Assembly: GCA_023447335.1 (NCBI GenBank)
Contig: JAEXOD010000029.1
Span: 1-43,171, forward strand
Length of the DNA stretch: 43,171 nucleotides
Direction of reading: 5' to 3'
Source: Bacteroidota bacterium
GTDB taxonomy: Bacteria > Bacteroidota > Ignavibacteria > Ignavibacteriales > Melioribacteraceae
Positions 1 to 8,700 of this stretch are shown here, piece by piece. The notes beneath the pieces were generated by a model. That model was not told the DNA's origin. It ran no database searches and saw only the letters and a list, made by a program, of their open reading frames with translations. Positions within the stretch are counted from its first letter, which is position 1; every line of letters begins with the position of its first letter. The translations under genes were made by a program, and so were the position numbers.

Positions 1-33
1 TAAAAAAGCACGAGAATCATAACCGTCACCTTC

Positions 34-2871
34 TCATATTGAACTTCCTAAAAATGCATAAGCATTAATAACTAATCTTTCATAAACTTTATAACTTGCT
101 TGTAAAAATGCTTCTCTTATAATGTAATCACTCTTCGGTACATATCCGATTTTTGCACCAAACAAAGCATTCCATTTTTCATCTTTATAAAATGTCCATT
201 CACCCCATAAACTATGACTATCTATATTTTGAGGCGAATAAAACAATGAATATTTTCTTGTATATTTGAAATCACTAAATAAATATTCATATCCAAAAAT
301 TAGATCAGGAAGAAAGTATTTCCCCATCCTAAATTGGAAATTGTTTCCTAAATTATCTCCGACATATTCAGTTACATTATTACCGATATCAACATTTGAT
401 TCTCCCGCATATAAAACTTGATAATATGAGGAAATTTTTAAACCGCTTACAAATTCATAAGATCCGTCAAATTTTAAGCTGTGAGCCGTTAATCTTGTTC
501 CTACTAAATACGGAGAATATAAAATCGTAATACCATCAGATTTATTATAATTTAATGAAAGGTTTAATTTTTTCTTTTTATTTTCATATTTAATTAATGC
601 ATCAATAGTTGGAGAATTAAAATAATATGTACTTTGGATTTTTCCGATACTTAAACCAAACAAAGTATTTTCAAAAGGTTTAATGTAAATGTTCCCCTTT
701 AATGTAGTGAAATATATTCTTGAGTATTCTCCTCCGACCGAACCGCGTGTCCAAGTTAAACCACCAAATAAAAATTTTGTAATACTTGTTTCGAAGGTAA
801 ATCCGCCATAATAATAATCAAAATTCAAATTATCGTTAAAATAATATGCTGTCGGCGAAACAAGAAAATATGAAAATGTATAATATGATATAGATCTAAT
901 ATTACTCCAGAAACCGGGCTTTTCAGGTTCTTCAGGTAACCAACTAAGTCTTTTATCTATATAGTATCCTTCCGGAGCTGTTTCTAGCATTGACTCATAA
1001 ACAACTCTTGCGGAATCGTATATACCATTATTGAAATACGAATCTCCAAGATATAGCTTTAACTCTAAATTGTCCGGATATTCAGAAGATAATCTTGTAA
1101 ACTCTTGTAAAGCTCTAACAGAATCATTTGCCCAAAAAACTACTTTTGCTCTAATAATATCTATTTCTGAATCATAATTTTCATTCAGTATTTCATCATA
1201 AAGAGAAATAGCATTTCCAAAATCTTCTAAACACACATATGAATCTGCCATGTTTAATTTAGTAATTGTATTTGGTTTTCTTTTGGCTGCATATTGTAAA
1301 TAATATTCAATTGCTTTATCGCACTCTTTATCAATAGCAAATTGGTCTGCTTGCATAAGTAAGGCTAAATCTTTTTCTTCCTCAACTCTTAAATCGTGTA
1401 AATCTATTATATTTTTTAGATCTTGAGCTTCAATGTTATCAGGTTGAATTTGAAGAGCTTTATTTGAAAATAATCTTGCATTCTCATAATCTTCAGCTTG
1501 AAAGCTCAAGGTTCCCATAGTAATAACTGCAGTTAAATTATCCGGCTCTCTATTTAATACAAAATTTATATGTTCTCTTGCTTCATCTAAACCTACGTTA
1601 CTCCACGTTAATAATTGTCCTGCTAATAAATGGTATTTTGTTGAATCTCCGTTTTCTTGTATTACTTGGTTTATTTGAGAAATTGCTTCGTCAAAATTAC
1701 GATCATAAGAAAGATACTTTGCAAGATAAAATCTAATTTCGTAATCTTCAGGTTTTAATTCCAAATACTCTCGAATTATTTCAAGTGCATCAGTATAATT
1801 CTCAGTGCTTGCATAATTTTGAGCCAGCATTAAAACCGCCGCTCTATTCTCGGGATTCTCGGAAATAAGTTTTATATTCTTGTCAATTTCATTAGCAAAA
1901 AAATTAGCTTTCATATCGTCAACTTGTTTTTTTAACTGAATAAATTTTTCATTATTAAGTTCAGTTTCTTCTAAAAGTAAAAGTTGTTGACCTGCTTCTT
2001 CGTATCTGTTTTCTTTTATTAACTCTTCAATTAATTTATATCTATTTTCTTTATCTTCAGGGTTCTTTTTAAGCAATCTATAGTATCTATCAATAGGATA
2101 TTCTTTTTCGAATGAACGAGGTCTATATTGTGTAAGATATGCTTCATTATTTACGATATCAAGTCCGTCTTCAGCTTCTTTAAAAAACGGTTTAAAACTT
2201 AGTGCTGATTCAAAAGCGTTTTTAGCAATACTATATTTACCTAACCAAAGTGTAAAATATCCGTATCTACTCCATAATCGCCAATCAGTTGGATATCTTT
2301 CAACGTAAATCTTTAATATGCGTTCCCCTTTAACAATGTTTTTAGTCTTACTATTAATTTCAGTATATCGGATTATCTCGTCCGGAGATGCATCTTTATC
2401 TCTTTTTAAATACTCATCGTACCAGTTTTCGGCAGTTTGCCACTCTTCTAAATTTCGATAACTTTTGCCGATTTCTAAATAATTAACCGGATTATTAGGA
2501 TTAATCGCAATCTCTCTTTTATGCCCCTCAATTCTTTTATAAAGTATCTTTTTGAAATCTTCCCATGCTCTGTTCAGATCGGCAGTAATTTTGGAATTTT
2601 TTGGCTCTAATTTTATAGCTCTTCTATAATCTAAAATAGCGTATTGATACTCACCCCTTTTTTCAAAACATTGAGCTCTTAAATGATAACCGTCTGATAA
2701 GCGTGGATTAGCAGTAATATATTTGTTTAATTGACCTATAGCTTCTCCGTATTTACCGTTTCGTATTTGAATTAATGCAAGGCGTTTGTATGCTTTACTA
2801 TCGTGTTGAGCAACAATTTCTTGTAAATTAATTAATATAGTAGTAAATACTAAAAAGTAAAGTAATTTCAT
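34..2871 (-). CDS. TPR-repeat protein with C-terminal outer-membrane beta-barrel
   Basis: A 945-residue protein. Residues 1-21 look like a Sec signal peptide (MKLLYFLVFTTILINL, then a likely cut near VAQ). Residues about 25-650 are mostly TPR-type helical repeats. From about residue 656 the sequence turns into alternating aromatic/polar strands typical of an outer-membrane barrel of roughly 290 residues. The layout (periplasmic TPR superhelix plus C-terminal barrel) resembles BcsC and PgaA, the exopolysaccharide exporters, so a role in polymer export is a reasonable guess, not a proven one. Its start codon overlaps the stop of the upstream KaiC-like ATPase gene as ATGA, so the two are probably translated together. 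Oddity: the frame is closed by TGA at 34-36, yet it stays open to the window edge and reads like barrel sequence (EGDGYDSRAFL); see findings. It could instead be a porin-like protein with a TPR scaffold. Confidence 0.85.
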   Translation of the reverse strand: MKLLYFLVFTTILINLQEIVAQHDSKAYKRLALIQIRNGKYGEAIGQLNKYITANPRLSDGYHLRAQCFEKRGEYQYAILDYRRAIKLEPKNSKITADLNRAWEDFKKILYKRIEGHKREIAINPNNPVNYLEIGKSYRNLEEWQTAENWYDEYLKRDKDASPDEIIRYTEINSKTKNIVKGERILKIYVERYPTDWRLWSRYGYFTLWLGKYSIAKNAFESALSFKPFFKEAEDGLDIVNNEAYLTQYRPRSFEKEYPIDRYYRLLKKNPEDKENRYKLIEELIKENRYEEAGQQLLLLEETELNNEKFIQLKKQVDDMKANFFANEIDKNIKLISENPENRAAVLMLAQNYASTENYTDALEIIREYLELKPEDYEIRFYLAKYLSYDRNFDEAISQINQVIQENGDSTKYHLLAGQLLTWSNVGLDEAREHINFVLNREPDNLTAVITMGTLSFQAEDYENARLFSNKALQIQPDNIEAQDLKNIIDLHDLRVEEEKDLALLMQADQFAIDKECDKAIEYYLQYAAKRKPNTITKLNMADSYVCLEDFGNAISLYDEILNENYDSEIDIIRAKVVFWANDSVRALQEFTRLSSEYPDNLELKLYLGDSYFNNGIYDSARVVYESMLETAPEGYYIDKRLSWLPEEPEKPGFWSNIRSISYYTFSYFLVSPTAYYFNDNLNFDYYYGGFTFETSITKFLFGGLTWTRGSVGGEYSRIYFTTLKGNIYIKPFENTLFGLSIGKIQSTYYFNSPTIDALIKYENKKKKLNLSLNYNKSDGITILYSPYLVGTRLTAHSLKFDGSYEFVSGLKISSYYQVLYAGESNVDIGNNVTEYVGDNLGNNFQFRMGKYFLPDLIFGYEYLFSDFKYTRKYSLFYSPQNIDSHSLWGEWTFYKDEKWNALFGAKIGYVPKSDYIIREAFLQASYKVYERLVINAYAFLGSSI

Positions 2872-4226
2872 TTTAAAATATTTTTTAAAGTTATAAATTT
2901 ATTTTTATTTTGCTCATCGGTTTTAATTTTATTAATAACAAAATCTGCGTTCTCTATTTCATCATTAGACGTTAAAATATTAAACTCAATCAATTCTGTA
3001 ATTGCATTAATGTATTCGGCTTGTTTGCTTGGAAAATGGTTTTTTATGTTAGCAAAAATATTTTCAAGTTTAGAATTATTAGGTCTAATTATTAATACGA
3101 TAACCTTATTATCTAAAACACAAAGTTTATCTTTTCTTTCGGTCACTGCTGCAACGGCATTCTGTAAATTTTCAATTTCTAATAGCCCTCTAAGTTTAGC
3201 AGATGGGTCAAGTCTAAACGTTAAAATTGTAAAAGTTTGACCGGTACTTTTATATAAAGCAATTTGATTATTTAAAATTAAAGAGAAGTCATTAAAATCA
3301 TATAAGTTTATAGGTTCGTATTTTTGAAAGGAACTCTCCGCTGTTGAATCAGACTGCAATTTATTGAGCTTTGCTATATCAACTTCAAATGATTGGATAT
3401 TAGTTGTTTCTACGTTTATATCTGTGGAAAATCTATTTTTAATAATTTCCGGTTCTTTGGTTATAGGTTCTTTAGCATCTTCGTTATTAGTTTGTTCTTC
3501 AATTAGATCAACAGCTTCAACATATACGCCGTGATTTGGACGAATTGTGTATTCTTCTGTAAATTGTCCTTCGGTATGACCTACATTTGGGGTAATAACA
3601 ATTTTTCCGCCGTAATATAAGTTTAGTTTTGTAGGACTTTTTTTAAGATATATCATTCCTGTTACATTACTAGCAATTACATCAATAATTGCTTCTGCTC
3701 TTTTGGCAGCAGGTTCCGATACAATAAAAAAACTTGAAATATCTTTATCTTCTATCTCTTCTAATGTTTGTAAAAATACTGATTGAAGGAAGTTTAAATC
3801 ACTAAATCCTAAGTAAGGAGTTAATTCATCAAAAACAATTCTTTGAGGAAAATATGATTTATAATCCTTAACAACTCCAACAATATCCCTAATAAATTCA
3901 CCTAAAACTTCATCCGGATTTCTATATTCGCTTAAATCACTTGGCGGGGCTACCCTAACAACAATAATTTTATTGTTGTTCATATATTTTTGAATATCAA
4001 AATCAATCGAGGAAGCTTGAATAATTAGATCTTTTGGACGCATATTTGTAAAATACAAACACACTTGGTCTGAAACAGCTGCTTCACGTGCAAATTGTAA
4101 AGATAGCAATGTTCTTCCAGATTTTCTTTGGCCTATTATTAAATAACTTCCGCCTTTATAAATACCTCCCCATTTTTTATCAATAAGTTTTAATCCTGAA
4201 GGTATTAGATTTATCATTCTACTCAT
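2868..4226 (-). CDS. KaiC/RecA-superfamily ATPase-like protein with GGDEF-like C-terminal domain
   Basis: A 452-residue cytoplasmic protein. Residues about 8-210 match the single-domain KaiC/RAD55 fold: a Walker A-like loop at 32-39 (GQRKSGRT) and a Walker B-like strand ending in Asp133 (RIVFDEL). The Walker A lysine is replaced by arginine, so ATP hydrolysis may be weak or absent. Residues about 245-300 form a polar linker. Residues about 309-420 resemble the alpha/beta core of a degenerate GGDEF domain (QNAVAAVTERKDKLCVLDNK) without the GGDEF signature; this part is tentative. The gene overlaps the downstream TPR-barrel gene by ATGA, which suggests that it controls or energises that system from the cytoplasm. 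The exact function is unknown. Confidence 0.8.
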   Translation of the reverse strand: MSRMINLIPSGLKLIDKKWGGIYKGGSYLIIGQRKSGRTLLSLQFAREAAVSDQVCLYFTNMRPKDLIIQASSIDFDIQKYMNNNKIIVVRVAPPSDLSEYRNPDEVLGEFIRDIVGVVKDYKSYFPQRIVFDELTPYLGFSDLNFLQSVFLQTLEEIEDKDISSFFIVSEPAAKRAEAIIDVIASNVTGMIYLKKSPTKLNLYYGGKIVITPNVGHTEGQFTEEYTIRPNHGVYVEAVDLIEEQTNNEDAKEPITKEPEIIKNRFSTDINVETTNIQSFEVDIAKLNKLQSDSTAESSFQKYEPINLYDFNDFSLILNNQIALYKSTGQTFTILTFRLDPSAKLRGLLEIENLQNAVAAVTERKDKLCVLDNKVIVLIIRPNNSKLENIFANIKNHFPSKQAEYINAITELIEFNILTSNDEIENADFVINKIKTDEQNKNKFITLKNILK

Positions 4227-4240
4227 AATTACACCAATTT

Positions 4241-4273
4241 TTTATATAAATTAACAAATAACGTGCCAAAATA
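4241..4273 (-). promoter_or_regulatory. Putative promoter of the KaiC-like/TPR-barrel operon
   Basis: Two overlapping readings are possible. As a sigma-70 type site there is TTGGCA (4269-4264) with a 17-base spacer and TATAAA (4246-4241). As a Bacteroidota-type -7 site there is TATTTTGG (4273-4266). The stretch GCACGTTA just after it also follows the TATATTTG box upstream of the pcrA-like gene, which favours the second reading. The -33 TTTG is not clear here. Confidence 0.35.
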
Positions 4274-4438
4274 CTGCGGGGAATAAAAACGAAATTTATT
4301 CATTATAAAACATAATTAAAACAAAAAAAAGCTATTTAATCTCAATAATGATAAATATTTTTAATTAAATGTACTAAATAATGTTTATCCTTTTAATAAG
4401 TCTGTTTCAAATAAAATCTATTCTCAAAATGATACAAA

Positions 4439-6100
4439 TCACCGTTTAGAAAAACTGCCATAAACAAAAATTGCCGTAGCATTAGAAACAATAGTCGGTT
4501 CATTTGTTATATAATCGTTTTTATCATCCCTATAATATGCTTCCTTTGTTTGAAAACTCTTATATTTATCGTAAGTATCAAAATTAATATTATATCTGTC
4601 TAAAAATTCTTTGCCTATTGGTCCGGCAGCAAGCGCACCGGGCAGGTGTTTTTTAAAAAAACCAATTTGATGATGAAAATTTTTAGTATAATTTGATCCA
4701 ATTTTTGAGATAAAGCTAATACCCCATGGATTTTTACCAAGAATATAATTTCTTTGAGCAACATTTAAAGAATCAAATTGTGAAGAACCGGTTAATTTTT
4801 TGTATAAGATTGTTTGTAAAGAAATTCCTAATAAAGTATTTGTAGTACCCCAAGTATATGCTGCTCCTTCTGAAAATAATTTGCCTGCTTTGGTAGTATT
4901 AAATCCAACTAGATTATTGTAAATTAAATCGATATATTTTGCGTCATATTTTGCAAGTCTATAATGTGCCAATGAATTAATATCACCCCAGCTCCACCAA
5001 TAATCGCTACCTGCTTTATCGGCAAAAGTTTTAGCATCTTTTAATAATTCACTTCTTCCTGTTGTTAGAAACAACTCTACTGCTCCCAAAGCTAATTTAC
5101 CTAAGTAATTTTTATCAACATACATCCCGGTTCCGCTACTATCTATATTCTGAACCTCGTTATAAATTGAATAAAGATTTTCTGCTTTCGTTAAACATAT
5201 TGCCGCAAATTCAGGATAATTTATTCTTTCTTGCCAAATACGAGATGCAATGGACATTGTAGCTACATATATCCCTATAAGGTTTTTTCCAATTCCTACA
5301 AATCCCGGTCTATTATATTCTAGAACATCATTTTCCGGCATTCTCCACCCTACTTGTTGATCTTGCCAGCCCTGAACTTGAGTAATAAACTTATCACTTG
5401 TGTAATTTGCTCTTATTAACCAATCTAATCCTATTTTAGCTTCTTCAAGAATATCAGGAACACCGGTTTTATCATAGTCAAACTCAAAATTATTCGGATT
5501 TTGTTCGTATGCAAATAACAGCATATATGTAGTATATGCTGTAGTATTTAAAAATTTTGTATAATCACCGGCATCATGCCATCCTCCGGTTACATCAACT
5601 GTTGTAGAAATTGTATCTTTTCCTATTATTAATTTAGAAACATCTGCCTTGTGACAAACTTTATGAAAAAAGGGATTTGTATACCCGCATCTTTGTACTT
5701 TATAAAATTGCAATAGCGAATCCACAACAGGATTATAAATGCTTTCATTTATATTAAATTCGTAAGATTTTACACCTTCACATTCAATATAATATTTCCC
5801 CTTTGTTTTTAGTTGACTGAAATCAAATTGATAAGAATAATTAAATTCGCCGTATTTACCGAAAGATGACTTCAGCTTAGTTGAATAAACCTCTTTATTG
5901 CTATTTGATTTAATTGTAATAGTTTTATTACTTAAACTTTCATTAGCCAAAATTACTCCGCTTTTGAAATCGTTGGGTAGATAACCAACTTGATCTGCTC
6001 TAATAAAAATATCTTTTTTAATTGAGTTTTCTGCTGCAGAATTGCAAGTTAATAAAACAAGAGGGAAAAATAATAGCAAGTAATTTAAGTGTCTTTTCAT
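4439..6100 (-). CDS. Glycoside hydrolase family 9 (endoglucanase-like) lipoprotein
   Basis: A 553-residue beta-glucan hydrolase, most likely an endoglucanase. The N-terminus is a lipoprotein signal with lipobox LLTC (Cys19), so it should be anchored in the cell envelope. Residues about 29-115 form the N-terminal Ig-like domain (CelD_N type) and about 120-550 the (alpha/alpha)6 GH9 barrel. The GH9 hallmarks are present: GGWHDAGDYTKF with Asp176 and Asp179 as base/nucleophile pair, the HHQIG...LPG segment, and DYITNEP with Glu534 as the acid. It is a single gene after a hairpin and upstream of the KaiC-like/TPR-barrel unit in the same direction. A polymer-trimming hydrolase beside a TPR-barrel protein recalls the BcsZ/BcsC arrangement, although BcsZ is GH8. 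No Shine-Dalgarno sequence precedes the ATG. Confidence 0.92.
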   Translation of the reverse strand: MKRHLNYLLLFFPLVLLTCNSAAENSIKKDIFIRADQVGYLPNDFKSGVILANESLSNKTITIKSNSNKEVYSTKLKSSFGKYGEFNYSYQFDFSQLKTKGKYYIECEGVKSYEFNINESIYNPVVDSLLQFYKVQRCGYTNPFFHKVCHKADVSKLIIGKDTISTTVDVTGGWHDAGDYTKFLNTTAYTTYMLLFAYEQNPNNFEFDYDKTGVPDILEEAKIGLDWLIRANYTSDKFITQVQGWQDQQVGWRMPENDVLEYNRPGFVGIGKNLIGIYVATMSIASRIWQERINYPEFAAICLTKAENLYSIYNEVQNIDSSGTGMYVDKNYLGKLALGAVELFLTTGRSELLKDAKTFADKAGSDYWWSWGDINSLAHYRLAKYDAKYIDLIYNNLVGFNTTKAGKLFSEGAAYTWGTTNTLLGISLQTILYKKLTGSSQFDSLNVAQRNYILGKNPWGISFISKIGSNYTKNFHHQIGFFKKHLPGALAAGPIGKEFLDRYNINFDTYDKYKSFQTKEAYYRDDKNDYITNEPTIVSNATAIFVYGSFSKR

Positions 6101-6125
6101 ATCAAATTTACATATTTATTTAATG

Positions 6126-6157
6126 AATAGGCGTTAGTATAAATTCTAACGCCTATT
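6126..6157 (-). terminator. Perfect 12-bp hairpin after the epimerase gene
   Basis: The arms AATAGGCGTTAG (6126-6137) and CTAACGCCTATT (6146-6157) pair perfectly around an 8-base loop. It lies 15 bases after the stop of the dipeptide epimerase gene and 26 bases before the GH9 start. The T-tract after the stem is weak (CATTAAATAAAT), so it is either a modest terminator or a leader hairpin/operator of the GH9 gene. Confidence 0.6.
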
Positions 6158-6171
6158 AAAATTAAATGGTT

Positions 6172-7296
6172 CTATTTTTTAATAATTCCGATTCCGGGTC
6201 TATCAACAAGAGTGATTTTTCCGTCTATTACTTTGGTTCCTTCATAGGGATCATTAGAGATCAATAAATTACCGTCTAAATCAGCCCATTCCACAAATGG
6301 TGATAATTGGGCAGCGGCAGCAATTGCACAAGATGTTTCGGTCATACATCCAATCATTAATCTCATTCCCAAAGCTTCGGCTAAAGTAAACATTTTATGA
6401 GCTTCTCTCATACCTGTACATTTCATTAGTTTAACATTTATACCGGAATAAACCCCATGTGCTTTCCTTACATCTTCAATTCTTTGAACTGCTTCATCTC
6501 CTACTGTGGGTAAAGGACTATGTTCTGTTAACCAAGCCATGTCGTCAATTTGTTCTTTCGGCATCGGTTGTTCAACAAAAAGAATCCCTTTTTCATTTAA
6601 CCAATGTATCATATCCAATGCAAATTGTTTATCTTTCCATCCTTGATTAATATCAACTGTTAACGGTTTATCGGTTACCGAGCGTATTGTTTCAATCATT
6701 TCTTTATCAGTTTCTCTTCCAAGCTTTACTTTAAGAACTTTATATTCGTCAGCTTCTTTTACTTTTTGTCTTACAACTTCCGGAGTATCAATTCCAATAG
6801 TATAAGTTGTTAGAGGAGTTTTGTTTTTATCCAATCCCCAAATCTTGTACCAAGGTTGATTCATTATTTTCCCTAATAAATCATGCATAGCTATATCAAC
6901 AGAGGCTTTTGCTGCTGTGTTTTTTGGTGCTAAAGAATCAACATAATCTAAAATATTATCTAAGTCGAATGGATCGTTAAATTGACTTAAATCTACTTTA
7001 TTAAGAAAATTTGCAACTGTTTCATGTGATTCTCCTAAGTAAGGGGGCATTGATGCTTCCCCGTAGCCAATTATTCCTTCCCATTCAATTTGTGTTAACA
7101 TAACGGGGGTAGTTGTTCTAGATGATGTAGCGATTGTAAAAACATGTTTTAAATCTAAAGTATAAGGTTGATATGAAAGTTTCATTTTAGAAGTTCCGTT
7201 ATTTTTTGCAAATATTTTTGAATTTGTCATCGGTATCAATAGTGCTCCGGTTGCTAATCCGGCACTTTTCATAAAATCACGCCTATTCATTGTCAT
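6172..7296 (-). CDS. Tat-exported dipeptide epimerase (enolase superfamily)
   Basis: Member of the L-Ala-D/L-Glu (dipeptide) epimerase branch of the enolase superfamily, which racemises the alpha carbon of dipeptides released from peptidoglycan. The motifs in order are KVKLG (KxK catalytic lysines), VDINQGW and EQPM plus GDEAV (metal ligands Asp/Glu/Asp), and KLMKCTG (second catalytic lysine). I start it at 7296 rather than at an upstream in-frame ATG (7356) because AGGAG lies 9 bases upstream and the protein then begins with a twin-arginine signal (NRRDFMKSAG followed by a hydrophobic stretch). Length is 374 residues. It overlaps the end of the NlpC/P60 gene by 14 bases, so the two are coupled and probably act on the same cell-wall peptides. 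Export of this normally cytoplasmic enzyme type is notable. Confidence 0.9.
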   Translation of the reverse strand: MTMNRRDFMKSAGLATGALLIPMTNSKIFAKNNGTSKMKLSYQPYTLDLKHVFTIATSSRTTTPVMLTQIEWEGIIGYGEASMPPYLGESHETVANFLNKVDLSQFNDPFDLDNILDYVDSLAPKNTAAKASVDIAMHDLLGKIMNQPWYKIWGLDKNKTPLTTYTIGIDTPEVVRQKVKEADEYKVLKVKLGRETDKEMIETIRSVTDKPLTVDINQGWKDKQFALDMIHWLNEKGILFVEQPMPKEQIDDMAWLTEHSPLPTVGDEAVQRIEDVRKAHGVYSGINVKLMKCTGMREAHKMFTLAEALGMRLMIGCMTETSCAIAAAAQLSPFVEWADLDGNLLISNDPYEGTKVIDGKITLVDRPGIGIIKK

Positions 7297-8497
7297 TAAA
7301 TAATTCTCCTTTATATTGTCCGTAATTTTGTAGTTTATATATTCCGTTTTGATCAAGTGAGTTTAAGACTCTTTTAGCTCTAATAAATTGTTTTAATCTG
7401 TATTCATTAAAATTAGATTTATTTTTATCAAAGCTATCAATGCTAATTTCACCGGCAGAATGAATAAAGTCCAAATTTCCTATGTAAATTGCAACGTGAG
7501 TAATTCTTTCCGAATTTTCATTTGTAGCTTTTTTTCCAAAAAAAAGTAAATCACCAGGCTTACAATTCTCAAATCCGTTTTTAGTATCTACTAATTCTCC
7601 GGTTAATACTTGTTGAGATGCGTCTCTTGGTAATAGTATTCCGTTCATATAATAAACAGTTTTTGAAAAACCACTACAATCCATGGCTTTTGCAGAAGTT
7701 CCTCCCCAAAAATATGGCATTCCGATGAATTTGTATGCTGTTTCAATAATGGATTTTTCGGTTGGGATGGTTTTAGTTAGCCAATCATTAAATTCCGAGC
7801 AAAATTCTTCTTCAATATATCCTACCCTACCATTCGGATATTCAACTTTAATAAATGAATTCTCTTTTCCTAAAAACTTTAATAAATCCCCGAGAACTAG
7901 ATCACTAACTCTTCTTGATTTTTTATCAGTACTTGAATATACAAAACTAAATTCATTAGTATAAATGATTTTTTTAGACGAAATCCAATTATTTACACTT
8001 TCAAGATTCATTAAATATACACCATCTTGATCAACCCAGCCAATGTATCCGTCAGGAGTTTGAATCTGATACCAACCGTCTTTTTTATTAAACACCTTTA
8101 CAGCCGTTCCTAACAATGCTTGCGTTGCCATTTCTGCTGAATGATCAGGATTTACACGCAAGTTTGCAACTGATAAATTTATTACTCCGTATTTCTTATC
8201 CCCTAAAATTTTTGAAGGAAGTATTGATATTTGATCTTTATAAGCAATCTCTAAAGTGTTTAGCTCATTAAGTAAAATATTTTTTGCTTTTTTAAGGTTG
8301 GTTTCACCTTTAATCAATATAACATTATCAACAGATTCAATTTCAAGATTAAATATTGAAGTCCTCTTATCAGGAGCGAATTCATTTTTAACTTTCAAAA
8401 TAACTTCTTTAACTTTGTCCATAGTAGTTTCCTCCGCGTTAATTAAAGAGACTGAGAAAATAGTAATCAAAACATAAGTAAACAAATATCTTCGCAT
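7283..8497 (-). CDS. Secreted NlpC/P60 cysteine peptidase with SH3-like domains
   Basis: A 404-residue cell-wall peptidase, likely cutting gamma-D-Glu to diamino-acid bonds in muropeptides. It has a signal peptide (residues 1-21, ending INA), a region at 25-95 that looks faintly BON-like, two SH3b-type domains (about 103-165 and 170-235), and the NlpC/P60 domain at 245-380. The catalytic triad is visible: Cys274 in DCSGF, His334 in THVAIYIG and His346 in FIHSAG. The order and the overlap with the dipeptide epimerase gene suggest a pathway that frees L-Ala-D-Glu and then epimerises it. The domain layout matches YkfC-type murein peptide hydrolases. GAGA upstream of ATG serves as a weak ribosome site. 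Confidence 0.92.
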   Translation of the reverse strand: MRRYLFTYVLITIFSVSLINAEETTMDKVKEVILKVKNEFAPDKRTSIFNLEIESVDNVILIKGETNLKKAKNILLNELNTLEIAYKDQISILPSKILGDKKYGVINLSVANLRVNPDHSAEMATQALLGTAVKVFNKKDGWYQIQTPDGYIGWVDQDGVYLMNLESVNNWISSKKIIYTNEFSFVYSSTDKKSRRVSDLVLGDLLKFLGKENSFIKVEYPNGRVGYIEEEFCSEFNDWLTKTIPTEKSIIETAYKFIGMPYFWGGTSAKAMDCSGFSKTVYYMNGILLPRDASQQVLTGELVDTKNGFENCKPGDLLFFGKKATNENSERITHVAIYIGNLDFIHSAGEISIDSFDKNKSNFNEYRLKQFIRAKRVLNSLDQNGIYKLQNYGQYKGELFNDNE

Positions 8498-8700
8498 ATA
8501 TTCTCGTTAAATGATTATAAAAAATTATCAAGATTTTAATTTAATAAAATTCTTAAAACAATAATATACCTTTTTTCAAAAATTTAATTTTTTCGAGGAA
8601 ATTTGTATAATTATTCAAATTCTTTTGTTTTTTTTTATTATTTTATTAATATTATAATTTTAATAATTCTTGCTTTTTATAACTATATCATTGGTATGGA

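Noticed and set aside
34..36. TGA read as tryptophan or selenocysteine
   Set aside because: Several genes end in TGA with tight ATGA overlaps to the next start, and Trp is encoded by TGG throughout; no selenocysteine machinery or SECIS-like element was seen.
4227..4438. Gap of about 210 bases between the GH9 and KaiC-like genes as a possible small RNA or gene
   Set aside because: Apart from the promoter-like site the stretch is A/T-rich with no stable hairpin and no convincing frame.
8498..8700. Gap of about 200 bases between the divergent NlpC/P60 and NSS genes as riboswitch or dual promoter
   Set aside because: It is very A/T-rich. TATAAT at 8605-8611 has no fitting upstream element and no conserved riboswitch-like core is visible.
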